Positions 13,101-21,100 of a stretch of 64,000 nt of DNA are shown here, piece by piece (position 1 is the stretch's first letter; each line of letters begins with the position of its first letter). The notes under the pieces were generated by a model. The model made no database searches, was not told where the DNA came from, and saw nothing but the letters and a program-made list of their open reading frames with translations. The DNA comes from Sorangium cellulosum (lineage in GTDB: Bacteria; Myxococcota_A; Polyangia; Polyangiales; Polyangiaceae). Made by a program: the position numbers and the translations under genes. The DNA lies in the NCBI RefSeq assembly GCF_002950945.1, contig NZ_CP012673.1, forward strand, positions 4,711,001 through 4,775,000, given 5' to 3'.

Positions 13101-15132
13101 CGAGGGTGCAGGCGTCCTGGAGAGAAAGGACGCCGGCGACGTGGGCGGCGACGAGCTCGCCAATGGAGTGTCCGAGGAGGAGAGCGGGCTTCAGACCGAA
13201 GGATTGTAGAAGCTGAAAGAGGGCGACTTCGAGGGCAAACAGGGCCGGCTGGGTGAAGGCGGTTTGGTCGAGGCGCGCGGCCTGCTCGGAGCCGTCGGGA
13301 GCGAAGAGGACGTCGCGCAGGGGGCGGTCGAGGTCGCGGTCGAGGTGGGCGGCGACGGTGTCGAGGGCGTCCCGGAAGACGGGGAAAACGTCGTAGAGGG
13401 CGCGGCCCATGGTGGGCCGCTGGCTTCCTTGCCCCGTGAAGAGGACGGCGAGCTTTCCTGGGGCGCCGCTTCGTCCGAGCACGGCGGCGGAATGTCCTTG
13501 GGCCAGCGCATCGAGGGCGGAGAGGAGCTCGTCGCGGCCTTTGACGAGGAGAGCGGCGCGCTGCTCGAAGTGGGCGCGCGTGGTCGCGAGCGAATAGGCC
13601 ACATCGGCGAGGGCGAGCTCGCTTTTGGCGAGGAGGTGGTCGCGGAGCCGCTTTGCCTGGGCGCGCACGGCCGCCTCGCTCTTGGCCGACAGGAGCACGG
13701 GCCACGCTGCGGGAAGCGGCTCGGACGCGGGCTGTGACGCTGCGGGCTCGACCCGGGCGATGGCGGGGGCCTCTTCGAGGATGACGTGGGCGTTGGTGCC
13801 GGAGATGCCGAAGGCGGAGACGCCGGCGCGGCGAGGATGCCCGTTGGTCGTCCAGACGACGGGCTCGTTCAGGAGCTTTACCGTGCCCGGAGACCAGTCG
13901 ATGTGGGGGGAGGGATTCTGGGCATGGAGGGTCTTGGGCAAGAGGCCTTGCTGCAACGCGAGCACCATCTTGATGACGCTTCCCACGCCGGCCGCGGCCT
14001 GAGCATGTCCCAGGTTGGACTTGAGACTTCCAAGCCAGAGGGGTCTGTCTTGGGAATGGGCCTCGCCATAGGTGGCAAGAATGGCCTGTGCCTCGATGGG
14101 GTCTCCGAGGGTGGTTCCCGTGCCGTGAGCCTCGACGACGTCGACGTCCTTTGGAGTGAGCCGCGCGCTGTCGAGCGCTTGCCGGATGACGCGCTCTTGG
14201 GCAGGGCCATTGGGCGCGGTGAGGCCTTGGCTCCGGCCGTCCTGGTTGACGGCGGAGCCTCGAAGGACGGCGAGGACGGGATGACCGTTTTGGACGGCAT
14301 CGGAGAGGCGCTCGAGCAGGAGCATCCCGGCGCCCTCGGCCCAGCCCGAACCGTTGGCCTCCGCCGAGAACGACTTGCAGCGACCATCGGGGGCGCCCGC
14401 GCTCTCGGAATCGAACGCGACGAAGACTGCTGGCGTGGCCATGACGGTCACGCCGCCGGCGAGCGCCAGGGAGCATTCGCCACGGCGCAGGGCCTGGCAG
14501 GCGAGGTGAACCGCGACGAGCGAGGAGCTGCACGCCGTGTCCACGCTGATGGCGGGCCCTTGAAAGCCGAATGTATACGCGATCCGGCCGGAGGCGACGC
14601 TCGCTGTGCTGCCGGTGGCAACGAATCCTTTGTGTTCGCCAGCTGCGTTCTCCAGCAATGCGTCGTAGTCGTTGTGTATCACGCCGACGAAGACGCCGCT
14701 TTGGCTCCCTTGGAGCGAGGCAGGGTCGATGCCCGCACGCTCGAAGGCTTCCCATGAGATCTCGAGGAGGAGCCGCTGCTGGGGATCGATGGCGAGCGCC
14801 TCGCGTGGGCTGATCCCGAAGAAGGCCGGATCGAAGGCGTCTGCGTCGTAGAAGAAGCCTCCCTCTCGGACTGGGGAGCGACCGTGGACGTCGAGCGCGT
14901 CGAGCTTCCAACCACGGTTTGGGGGAAGGTCGGAGATAGCATCTTTCCCATCGAGCAAGAGCTTCCAGAGATCCTCGGGCGTGCGCACGTCGCCCGGGAA
15001 GCGGCAGCTCATCGCCACGATGGCGATGGGCTCGTGCTCCTTCTCTTCGACCGCGCGGAGGCGCTGATGAGCACGCTGAAGCTCATTCATCGCCTGCTGT
15101 AGGTAGGAGACAAGCTTCTCGTCGTTATTCAT
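1..15132 (-). CDS. sorB: Soraphen-type polyketide synthase SorB, modules 4-6 visible (3' end outside window)
   Basis: Modular type I PKS that extends the chain received from SorA. The frame is open from the ATG at 15130-15132 to the left edge (5,044 codons). I checked that the KS4, KS5 and KS6 cysteines, the AT4 and AT5 serines and KR6 all fall in this one frame, so there is no visible frameshift. The N-terminus (about 35 residues, from MNNDEKLVSYLQQ) is a charged helical docking segment that should pair with the SorA C-terminus. Order: docking, KS4-AT4-KR4-ACP4, KS5-AT5-DH5-ER5-KR5-ACP5, KS6-AT6-KR6, then the window ends. The start overlaps the sorA stop by 4 bp (ATGA), indicating translational coupling. 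Published soraphen PKS has five modules in its second gene, so two modules and the release domain should lie to the left. Identity as SorB is inferred from architecture. Confidence 0.92.
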   Translation of the reverse strand, partial: MNNDEKLVSYLQQAMNELQRAHQRLRAVEEKEHEPIAIVAMSCRFPGDVRTPEDLWKLLLDGKDAISDLPPNRGWKLDALDVHGRSPVREGGFFYDADAFDPAFFGISPREALAIDPQQRLLLEISWEAFERAGIDPASLQGSQSGVFVGVIHNDYDALLENAAGEHKGFVATGSTASVASGRIAYTFGFQGPAISVDTACSSSLVAVHLACQALRRGECSLALAGGVTVMATPAVFVAFDSESAGAPDGRCKSFSAEANGSGWAEGAGMLLLERLSDAVQNGHPVLAVLRGSAVNQDGRSQGLTAPNGPAQERVIRQALDSARLTPKDVDVVEAHGTGTTLGDPIEAQAILATYGEAHSQDRPLWLGSLKSNLGHAQAAAGVGSVIKMVLALQQGLLPKTLHAQNPSPHIDWSPGTVKLLNEPVVWTTNGHPRRAGVSAFGISGTNAHVILEEAPAIARVEPAASQPASEPLPAAWPVLLSAKSEAAVRAQAKRLRDHLLAKSELALADVAYSLATTRAHFEQRAALLVKGRDELLSALDALAQGHSAAVLGRSGAPGKLAVLFTGQGSQRPTMGRALYDVFPVFRDALDTVAAHLDRDLDRPLRDVLFAPDGSEQAARLDQTAFTQPALFALEVALFQLLQSFGLKPALLLGHSIGELVAAHVAGVLSLQDACTLVAARAKLMQALPQGGAMVTLRASEEEVRDLLQPYEGRASLAALNGPLSTVVAGDEDAVVEIARQAEALGRKTTRLRVSHAFHSPHMDGMLDDFRRVAQSLTYHPARIPIISNVTGARATDHELASPDYWVRHVRHTVRFLDGVRALHAEGARVFLELGPHAVLSALAQDALGQDEGTSPCAFLPTLRKGRDDAEAFTAALGALHSAGITPDWSAFFAPFAPRKVSLPTYAFQRERFWPDASKAPAADVNHLAPLEGRFWQAIERGDLDALSGQLHVDGDERRAALALLLPTLSSFRHERQEQSTVDAWRYRITWKPLTTAETPADLAGTWLVVVPAALDDDALPSALTEALTRRGARVLALRLSQAHLDREALAEHLRQACAETAPIRGVLSLLALDERPLADRPALPAGLALSLSLAQALGDLDLEAPLWFFTRGAVSIGHSDPLAHPAQAMTWGLGRVIGLEHPDRWGGLVDVCAGVDESAVGRLLPALAERHDEDQLALRPAGLYARRIVRAPLGDAPPARDFTPGGTILITGGTGAIGAHVARWLARRGAQHLVLISRRGAEAPGASELHDELSALGARTTLAACDVADRNAVATLLEQLDAEGSQVRAVFHASGIEHHAPLDATSFRDLAEVVSGKVEGAKHLHDLLGSRPLDAFVLFSSGAAVWGGGQQGGYAAANAFLDALAEHRRSAGLTATSVAWGAWGGGGMATDQAAAHLQQRGLSRMAPSLALAALALALEHDETTVTVADIDWARFAPSFSAARPRPLLRDLPEAQRALETSEGASSEHGPAPDLLDKLRSRSESEQLRLLVSLVRHETALVLGHEGASHVDPDKGFLDLGLDSLMAVELRRRLQQATGIKLPATLAFDHPSPHRVALFLRDSLAHALGTRLSVEPDAAALPALRAASDEPIAIVGMALRLPGGVGDVDALWEFLAQGRDGVEPIPKARWDAAALYDPDPDAKTKSYVRHAAMLDQVDLFDPAFFGISPREAKHLDPQHRLLLESAWQALEDAGIVPPTLKDSPTGVFVGIGASEYALREASTEDSDAYALQGTAGSFAAGRLAYTLGLQGPALSVDTACSSSLVALHLACQALRQGECNLALAAGVSVMASPEAFVLLSRLRALAPDGRSKTFSANADGYGRGEGVIVLALERLGDALARGHRVLALVRGTAINHDGASSGITAPNGTSQQKVLRAALHDARITPADVDVVECHGTGTSLGDPIEVQALAAVYADGRPAEKPLLLGALKTNIGHLEAASGLAGVAKIVASLRHDALPPTLHTAPRNPLIDWDTLAIDVVDTPRPWARHEDSSPRRAGVSAFGLSGTNAHVILEEAPAALPAEPATSQPASRPLPAAWPVLLSARSEAAVRAQAKRLRDHLLAHDDLALIDVAYSQATTRAHFEHRAALLARDRDELLSALDSLAQDKPAPSTVLGRSGSHGKVVFVFPGQGSQWEGMALSLLDSSPVFRAQLEACERALAPHVEWSLLAVLRRDEGAPSLDRVDVVQPALFAVMVSLAALWRSLGVEPAAVVGHSQGEIAAAFVAGALSLEDAARIAALRSKALTTVAGNGAMAAVELGASDLQTYLAPWGDRLSTAAVNSPRATLVSGEPAAVDALLDVLTATKVFARKIRVDYASHSAQMDAVQDELAAGLANIAPRTCELPLYSTVTGTRLDGSELDGAYWYRNLRQTVLFSSATERLLDDGHRFFVEVSPHPVLTLALRETCERSPLDPVVVGSIRRDEGHLARLLLSWAELSTRGLALDWNAFFAPFAPRKVSLPTYPFQRERFWLDVSTAHAADVASAGLTSADHPLLGAAVALADRGGFLFTGRLSLAEHPWLEGHAVFGTPILPGTGFLELALHVAHRVGLDTVEELTLEAPLALPSQGAVLLQISVGPVDDAGRRALSFHSRQEDALQDGPWTRHASGSLSPATPSLSADLHEWPPSSAIPVDLEGLYATLANLGLAYGPEFQGLRSVYKRGDELFAEAKLPEAAEKDAARFALHPALLDSALHALAFEDEQRGTVALPFSWSGVSLRSVGATTLRVRFHRPKGESSVSIVLADAAGDPLASVQALAMRTTSAAQLRTPAASHHDALFRVDWSELQSPTSPPAAPSGVLLGTGGHDLALDAPLARYADLAALRSALDQGASPPGLVVAPFIDRPAGDLVPSAHEATALALALLQAWLADERLASSRLVLVTRRAVATHTEDDVKDLAHAPLWGLARSAQSEHPDLPLFLVDIDLSEASQQALLGALDTGERQLALRNGKPLIPRLAQPRSTDALIPPQAPTWRLHIPTKGTFDALALVDAPEAQAPLAHGQVRIAVHAAGLNFRDVVDTLGMYPGDAPPLGGEGAGIVTEVGPGVSRYTVGDRVMGVFGAAFGPTAIADARMICPIPHAWSFAQAASVPIIYLTAYYGLVDLGHLKPNQRVLIHAAAGGVGTAAVQLARHLGAEVFATASPGKWSALRALGFDDAHLASSRDLGFEQHFLRSTHGRGMDVVLDCLAREFVDASLRLMPSGGRFIEMGKTDIREPDAIGLAYPGVVYRAFDVTEAGPDRIGQMLAELLSLFERGVLRLPPITSWDIRHAPQAFRALAQARHVGKFVLTIPRPIDPEGTVLITGGTGTLGALVARHLVARHSAKHLLLTSRQGARAPGAEALRSELEALGASVTLAACDVADPRALRTLLDSIPSAHPLTAVVHAAGALDDGPLGVMSAERIARVFAPKLDAAWHLHELTQDEPLAAFVLFSAASGVLGGPGQSNYAAANAFLDALAHHRRAQGLPAASLAWGYWAERSGMTRHLSAADAARMRRAGVRPLATDEALSLFDVALLRPEPALVPAPFDFNVLSTSADGVPPLFQRLVRARIARKAASNTALASSLAEHLSSLPPAERERVLLDLVRTEAASVLGLASFESLDPHRPLQELGLDSLMALELRNRLAAAAGLRLQATLLFDYPTPTALSRFFTTHLFGGTTHRPVVPLTPAGSEDPIAIVAMSCRFPGDVRTPEDLWKLLLDGQDAISGFPQNRGWSLDALDAPGRFPVREGGFVYDADAFDPAFFGISPREALAVDPQQRILLEITWEAFERAGIDPASLQGSQSGVFVGVWQSDYHASLVNATGEYKGLVATGSAASVASGRIAYTFGLQGPAISVDTACSSSLVAVHLACQALRHGECSLALAGGVTIMATPGIFIAFDSESAGAPDGRCKAFSAEADGSGWAEGAGMLLLERLSDAVQNGHPVLAVLRGSAVNQDGRSQGLTAPNGPAQERVIRQALDSARLTPKDVDVVEAHGTGTTLGDPIEAQAVFATYGEAHSQDRPLWLGSLKSNLGHTQAAAGVGGIIKMVLALQHGLLPKTLHAQNPSPHIDWSPGIVKLLNEAVAWTTSGHPRRAGVSSFGVSGTNAHVILEEAPAATRAESGASQPASQPLPAAWPVVLSARSEAAVRAQAQRLREHLLAQGDLTLADVAYSLATTRAHFEHRAALVAHDRDELLSALDSLAQDKPAPSTVLGRSGSHGKVVFVFPGQGSQWEGMALSLLDSSPVFRTQLEACERALAPHVEWSLLAVLRRDEGAPSLDRVDVVQPALFAVMVSLAALWRSLGVEPAAVVGHSQGEIAAAFVAGALSLEDAARIAALRSKALTTVAGNGAMAAVELGASDLQTYLAPWGDRLSIAAVNSPRATLVSGEPAAVDALIDSLTAAQVFARRVRVDYASHSAQMDAVQDELAAGLANIAPRTCELPLYSTVTGTRLDGSELDGAYWYRNLRQTVLFSSATERLLDDGHRFFVEVSPHPVLTLALRETCERSPLDPVVVGSIRRDEGHLPRLLLSWAELYARGLTPDWNAFFAPFAPRKVSLPTYAFQRERFWLDAPNAHAEGVAPAAPIDGRFWQAIERGDLDALSGQLHADGDEQRAALALLLPTLSSFHHQRQEQSTVDTWRYRITWRPLTTAATPADLAGTWLLVVPSALGDDALPATLTDALTRRGARVLALRLSQVHIGRAALTEHLREAVAEAAPIRGVLSLLALDERPLADHAALPAGLALSLALVQALGDLALEAPLWLFTRGAVSIGHSDPLAHPTQAMIWGLGRVVGLEHPERWGGLVDLGAALDASAAGRLLPALAQRHDEDQLALRPAGLYARRFVRAPLGDAPAARGFMPRGTILITGGTGAIGAHVARWLARKGAEHLVLISRRGAQAEGAAELHAELTALGARVTFAACDVADRSAVATLLEQLDAGGPQVSAVFHAGGIERHAPLAATSMEDLAEVVSGKVQGARHLHDLLGSRPLDAFVLFSSGAAVWGGGQQGGYAAANAFLDALAEQRRSLGLTATSVAWGVWGGGGMATGLLAAQLEQRGLSPMAPSLAV
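1495..2870. repeat. AT6 cassette, near-identical copy of the AT5 cassette
   Basis: This stretch matches 7720-9095 at a constant offset of 6,225 bp with only scattered substitutions; one 186-bp block (from about 1720) differs at only a base or two. It covers the KS-AT linker, the whole methylmalonyl AT and the post-AT linker. The main divergence is a short patch near 1950-2040, just past the YASH box. Such identity between paralogous modules suggests recent gene conversion or duplication. Confidence 0.85.
4133..10372 (-). other. SorB module 5: KS-AT(methylmalonyl)-DH-ER-KR-ACP
   Basis: KS5 has its active cysteine at 9853-9855. AT5 (about 8765-7760) has GHSQG (Ser 8485-8487) and YASH, so methylmalonyl-CoA is predicted, matching the C8 methyl of soraphen. 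DH5 starts near 7665 and keeps the H-x3-G-x4-P box (HAVFGTPILP) and the LDSALH helix. ER5 (about 6220-5300) keeps the nucleotide-binding HAAAGGVG motif and shows no lesion. KR5 (about 5260-4700) has LDD and SNYAAAN, a B-type reductase. ACP5 has a normal LGLDSL site near 4290. A full reductive loop predicts a saturated C9, whereas soraphen A has a C9-C10 double bond; see findings. Confidence 0.9.
7720..9095. repeat. AT5 cassette, near-identical copy of the AT6 cassette
   Basis: Partner of the repeat at 1495-2870 (offset 6,225 bp). Both encode methylmalonyl-type AT domains with the YASH box. The flanking KS and processing domains diverge more than the AT block. Confidence 0.85.
10373..15132 (-). 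other. SorB docking region and module 4: KS-AT(malonyl)-KR-ACP
   Basis: KS4 has its cysteine at 14530-14532 in DTACSSS. AT4 (about 13465-12420) has GHSIG (Ser 13165-13167) and a HAFH box, which predicts malonyl-CoA and fits the unsubstituted C10 of soraphen. There is no DH or ER between AT and KR, only the structural KR half. KR4 (about 11525-10970) lacks LDD and has Trp eight residues before the catalytic Tyr, so it is A-type. It should set the C11 alcohol that is later O-methylated in soraphen. ACP4 (LGLDSL) lies near 10565. The AT and its flanks are almost identical to those of module 2. Confidence 0.9.
12419..13800. repeat. AT4 cassette, near-identical copy of the AT2 cassette
   Basis: About 1.38 kb matching 25171-26553 at an offset of about 12,753 bp with very few differences. 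It spans the KS-AT linker, the whole malonyl-type AT (GHSIG, HAFH) and the post-AT linker. One copy is in sorB and the other in sorA, so the exchange crossed gene borders. AT1b (about 29950-30900) is a third, more diverged member. Confidence 0.88.
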
Positions 15133-18100
15133 TTACCCAGGCCTCCGAACGCTTCGTCAAAAGCAGCGAAGAGCTCTTCCTTCGTAGCAGACTTGAAATC
15201 CTTGCCGAGAATCGGTCCAGCGTCGGCAGCCTGAGCGTCGCTCCACTTCGACAACCAGGATTGCAGGCGTAATATGATCTTCGGGCGTGCTTGAGCGTCC
15301 ACGGCTATCGCGGAGAGAGTGGCCTCTAGCCTGTCGAGCTCTGCGGCCAAGGGGCGAGGATCGGCAGCTTCATGCTGGAGGAGCTTCCCGAGCAGCAGGG
15401 TCGCGAGCGCGGCGGGCGTCGGGTGGTCGAAGAGGAGGGTGGCTTGGAGTCGCAAGCCTGTGGCGGCGGCGAGTCGATTTCGGAGCTCGATGGCCATGAG
15501 GGAATCGAGACCGAGCTCTTGAAGAGGGCGACGGGGATCGAGCGATTCGAACGAGGCGAGGCCGAGGACGATGGCGGCTTCGGCGCGGACGAGATCGAGC
15601 AGCATGCGCTCGCGGTCGGTGGGCGGGAGGGAGGCGAGGCGCTGGGTGAGCGACGCGGCCAGGGCATTATTGCTGGCGACCTTGCGCGCGACGCGAGCGC
15701 GGACGAGACCCTGGAACATCGAGGGTAGCCCGTCGGCCTTCGCGCCGAGCGCGTTCATGTCGAAGCGGGCGGGGACCAGCGCGGGCTCCGGGCGCCCGAG
15801 CGCCATATCGAAGAGGGCGAGACCCTCGTCCGAGGCGATGGATCGGAGACCGGCGCGCCTCATGCGAGCGGTATCGACGCCGCTGAGGTGTCGGGTCATT
15901 CCGCTGCGCTCGGCCCAATGGCCCCATGCGAGCGAGGAGGCTGGGAGCCCATGGACGCGTCGGTGATGCGCGAGCGCGTCAAGGAACGCATTGGCCGCCG
16001 CGTAGTTGGATTGACCCATACCGCCGAGGACGCCGGAGGCGGACGAGAAGAGGACGAAGGCCGCGAGCGGCTTGTCCTGGGTGAGCTGATGCAAGTGCCA
16101 AGCGGCGTCGAGCTTGGGAGCAAAGACGCGGTCGATGCGCTCGGGGCTCATGGCGCTGATCAGCCCATCGTCAAGGGCGCCGGCGGCGTGCACGACGGCC
16201 GTGAGCGGGTGAGCGCTCGGGATGCTGTCCAAGAGGGCTTGGAGCGCGCGTGGATCGGCCGCGTCGCACCGGGCGAGCGTGACCGCAGCCCCCAGAGCTT
16301 CGAGCTCGCTCCGCAATGCCTCGGCCCCCGGAGCGCTCGCACCCTTTCGCGAGGTGAGGAGCAGGTGCTTGGCGCCGCGATTGGCGACGAGGTGGCGCGC
16401 GATGAGCGCGCCGAGCGTGCCGGTGCCTCCCGTGACGAGGATGGTGCCTTCGGGATCGATGGGACGGGGAACGGTGAGGACGAACTTTCCAATATGCCGC
16501 GCCTGAGCGAGCGCGCGGAACGCCTGGGGGGCATGCCGGATGTCCCAGGACGTGATGGGCGGCGGACGAAGCACGCCGCGCTCGAACAGGTCGAGCAGCT
16601 CTGCGAGCATCTCTTGAATTCGATCCGGTCCAGCCTCCAAGAGATCGAAGGCGCGGTAAACGACGCCGGGGTAGGCGAGGCCTACGGCGTCGGGCTCGCG
16701 GATATCCGTCTTGCCCATCTCGACAAAGCTTCCACCGCTCGGCAGGAGACGCAGCGAAGCGTCGACGAACTCGCGCGCCAAGGCGTTGAGGACGACATCC
16801 ATGCCGCGCCCTCGTGTGGAGCGCAGGAAATGCTGCTCGAATTCCAGGTCACGTGAGGACGCGAGGTGCGCATCGTCGAAGCCGAGCGCGCGCAGAGCGT
16901 CCCACTTCCCTGGACTGGCGGTGGCGAAGACTTCGGCGCCGAGGTGGCGCGCGAGCTGGACGGCGGCAGTACCGACGCCGCCTGCGGCCGCATGGATGAG
17001 GACACGTTGATTGGGCTTGAGATGCCCGACATCGACGAGTCCATAGTAGGCGGTGAGAAAGACGACGGGGACGCTGGCGGCTTGGACGAAGGACCAGGCA
17101 TCGGGGATGGGGCAGATCATGCGGGCGTCGGCGACGACCGTGGGGCCAAAGCCTCCGCGGAAGATGCCCATCACCCGGTCGCCTACAGTGTATCGGGAAA
17201 CACCTGGGCCGACTTCGGTGACAATGCCCGCGCCTTCGCCGCCGAGCGGCCCCGCGTTGTCCGGAAGCATGCCAAGGGTGTTGAGGACATCGCGGAAGTT
17301 GAGACCTGCCGCGTGCACGGCGACGCGGACTTGGCCTTGTGCGAGGGGCGCACGGGCTAGAGGAGCGTCGACGAGGGCGAGCGAGTCGAAGGTGCCTTTG
17401 GTCGGGATATGAAGGCTCCACGTGGATACGTTCGGCGCGATGAGCGCCTCTGTCGAGCGTGCATTCACCAACCTCGGGACGAGGCATTTTCCATGGCGGA
17501 GAGCGAGCTGACGCTCTCCTGTGTCGAGCGCGCCGAGCAGGGCGCGCTCCGAGGCCTGACCGAGGTCCAGGTCGACGAGGAAGAGAGGGAGCTCCGGGTG
17601 TTCGCTTTGCGCGGTGCGCACAAGGCCCCAGAGAGGAGCGTGAGGGAGGTCGAGGACGTCCTCGTCGGGGTGGGTTGCGATGGCCTGTCGGGTGAGCAGG
17701 ACGAGGCGCGAGGAGGCGAGGCGTTCGTCGTCAAGCCACGCTTGCAGCAAGGCGAGGGCGCGCGCGGTGGAGTTGTGAGCGCTCTCTATGAGGTCGCCAG
17801 AGGGCGAATCGATGAAGGGGACGACGACGAGGCCCGGAGGCGAAGCGCCTTGGTCGAGCGCGCTGCGGAGGGCAGCGAGACCGTCGTAGCGGGCGAGAGG
17901 CGCCTGCAGCGCGAGGTCGAGCCCGCCTGTGCCAAGGAGGACGCCGTTCGGGGCCTCAGAGGACGACGTAGGGCTGGGCAGCTCGCTCCAGTCGACGCGG
18001 AAGAGGGCATCGTGGAGGGAAGCTCCTTGGGTGCGGAGCTGCTCCTGGGACGTGATGCGCGTGGCGAGCGCTTGGACCGAGGCGAGGGGCTCGCCTGCGG

Positions 18101-21100
18101 CGTCGGCGAGGAGGAGCGACACGGAGGACTTGCCATTCGGACGATGGAAGCGCACGCGCAGGGTGGTGGCGCCGACGGAGCGCAGCGAGACTCCGCTCCA
18201 CGAGAAGGGCAGAGCGACGCCCGGCGTCCGCTCGTCTTCAAGGGCAAGCGCGTGCAGGGCGCTGTCGAGCAGGGCGGGGTGGAGGGCGAACCGAGCGGCA
18301 TCCTTGGCGGCTGCGTCCGGGAGCTTGGCCTCGGCGAAGAGCTCGTCGCCGCGCTTCCAGACGGAGCGAAGTCCCTGGAACTGAGGACCATAGGCGAGCC
18401 CCGCGCTTTCGAGGGCTGCGTAGAGGCCTTGGGTGTCCACCGGCGTGGCCCCCGGAGGAGGCCATTCGTGGAGATCGAAGGAGAGGGAGGGGGCAGCTTT
18501 AGCGAGCGAGCCGCTCGCGTGGCGCGTCCAAGGGGCGTCCTGAGGAGCGTCCTCGGGCCGGCCATGGAGGGAGAGCGACCTTCGTCCCGCCTCGTCCATG
18601 GGTCCGACGGAGATCTGGATGAGAATGGTGCCTTGAGAGGGGAGAGCGAGGGGAGCTTCGAGCGTGACCTCTTCGACGGTGTCGAGGCCGACGCGATCGG
18701 CGGCGAGCAGGGCAAGCTCGAGAAAGGCGGTGCCCGGCAGGATGGGTATGCCGAAGGCGGCGTGCTCGGCGAGCCAGGGATGGCTCTGCAGCGAGAGGCG
18801 GCCGGTGAAGAGGAAGGCATCGGTGTCGGCGAGGCGGACGGCGGCGCCGAGCAGCGGGTGGTCGGCCGAGGTCAGGCCTGCGGAGGCGACGTCGGCGTGT
18901 GCTGTGGGGGCGTCGAGCCAGAAGCGCTCGCGCTGGAAGGCATACGTGGGCAGAGCGACGCGACGCGGCCGCAGCGGCTCGAAGAAAGCGCGCCAATCGA
19001 CGGCGTATCCGCGCGCGTAGAGCTCGCCGAGCGAAGCGAGAAAGCGCGAGAGGTCCCCCTCGTCCTGCCAGAGCGAGCCAAGGACCGCCGTGGGGAGACC
19101 GGAGGCTTCGAGGGTCTCCTCAAGCGGCAGCATCAGCACCGGATGGGGGCTCACCTCGACGAAGAAGCGGTGCGCGTCGTCGAGCAGGAGCTGGGTGGCG
19201 TCGGCGAAGCGGACGGGCCGCAGCAGGTTGTCGTACCAGTAGGCGGCGCCGAGCTCGGTACCGGCGAGCTTCTCGCCTCGAACCGTGGAGTAGAACGGAA
19301 TTCGGCTTTCCCGCGGCTCGATCTCGCGGAGCTCCTCGAGCAGCTGCTCGCGCATGCCTTCGATCTGCGCGCCGTGGGACGCCACGTCGACGCGCAGCTT
19401 GAGCGCGAAGATCTGCTCGGCTTTGAGCAGCCGGAGCAGATGGTCAATGGCGTCGGGCTCGCCGGAGACCGTGGTGGCGCTCGGGCTGTTGATGGCGGCG
19501 ATGGAGAGGCGCCGACCGAAGCGCGCGAGGTAGGGCTCGAGCGCCGCGGGCGGCCGCTCCACGGCGGCCATCGCGCCCTGACCGGAGAGCGTGCTCAGCA
19601 GGCGGCTGCGCCGTGCCACCACCTTGGCGGCGTCGTCGAGCGACAGCGCGCCGGCCACGTAGGCGGCGGCGAGCTCGCCTTGGCTGTGTCCAACGACGGC
19701 ATCGGGCTCGATACCCCTGGAGCGCCAGAGGGCAGCCAAGGAGACCATGACGGTGAAGAGCGCTGGTTGCACGACCTCGATCCGCTCCAGCGACGGGGCC
19801 CCCTCGTCGCCGCGGAGCACGGCCAAGAGCGACCAGCCGAGGTGAGGTGCGAACGCGCGCGCGCACGCTTCGACTTGCGCGCGGAACGCATCGGATGTCG
19901 TGAGCAGTTGCTGCGCCATTCCGGGCCACTGGGATCCCTGGCCTGGAAAGACGAAGACGAGCTTGCCCGCGACCCTGGCTTCGCCGTGCGCGACGTGGTG
20001 GGCCGGGCTGCCTTGCTCGAAGGCATCGAGGGCGAAGGTGGCCTCGTCGCGGTCCTTTGCGACGACCACCGCGCGCCGCTCGAAGTGCGCCCGCGTCGTG
20101 GCGAGTGAATAGGCGACGTCCGCGAGCTCGAGGTCGGGGTGTGCCTGGAGGTGGTCCCGCAACCGCGCGGCCTGCGCGCGCAGGGCCGCCTCGCTCTTGG
20201 CTGAAAGGAGCACGGGCCACGCTGCGGGAAGCGGCTCGGACGCAGGCTGTGCGGCGGCGGACTCGGCCCGGGCGATGGCGGGGGCCTCTTCGAGGATGAC
20301 GTGGGCATTGGTGCCGGAGAACCCGAACGAGGAGACGCCAGCGCGGCGTGGATGCCCATTGGTCTTCCAGACGACGGGCTCGTCCAGGAGCTTTACCGTG
20401 CCCGGAGACCAGTCGATGTGGGGGGAAGGGTTTTTGGCATGGAGGGTCTTGGGCAAGAGACCGTGCTGCAACGCGAGCACCATCTTGATGACGCTTCCTA
20501 CGCCGGCCGCGGCCTGAGTATGTCCCATGTTGGACTTGAGACTTCCAAGCCAGAGGGGGCTGTCTTGGGAATGGGACTCTCCATAGGTGGCAAGAATGGC
20601 TTGAGCCTCGATGGGGTCTCCGAGGGTCGTCCCCGTGCCGTGAGCCTCGACGGCGTCGATGTCCTTTGGCGTGAGCCGCGCGCTGTCGAGCGCCTGCCGG
20701 ATGACCCGCTCCTGGGCAGGGCCGTTGGGCGCGGTGAGGCCCTGGCTTCGGCCGTCTTGGTTGACGGCGGAGCCTCGAAGGACGGCGAGGACGGGATGAC
20801 CGTTTCGGACCGCATCGGAGAGGCGCTCGAGCAAGAGCATCCCGGCGCCCTCGGCCCAGCCCGCACCGTTCGCTTCCGCCGAGAAGGCCTTGCAGCGACC
20901 ATCGGGGGCACCCGCGCTCTCGGAGTCGAACGCGACGAAGACTGCTGGCGTGGCCAGGACGGTCACGCCGCCAGCGAGCGCCAGGGAGCATTCGCCGTGC
21001 CGGAGGGCCTGGCAGGCGAGGTGAACCGCGACGAGCGAGGAGCTGCACGCCGTGTCAACGCTGATGGCGGGCCCTTGGAAGCCGAACGTATAGGCGATCC

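Noticed and set aside
9103..13209. 1,368-aa plus-strand open frame across sorB
   Set aside because: Gly/Glu/Ala-rich shadow of the minus-strand PKS; no motif, and the opposite strand codes for clear KS, AT, KR and ACP domains.
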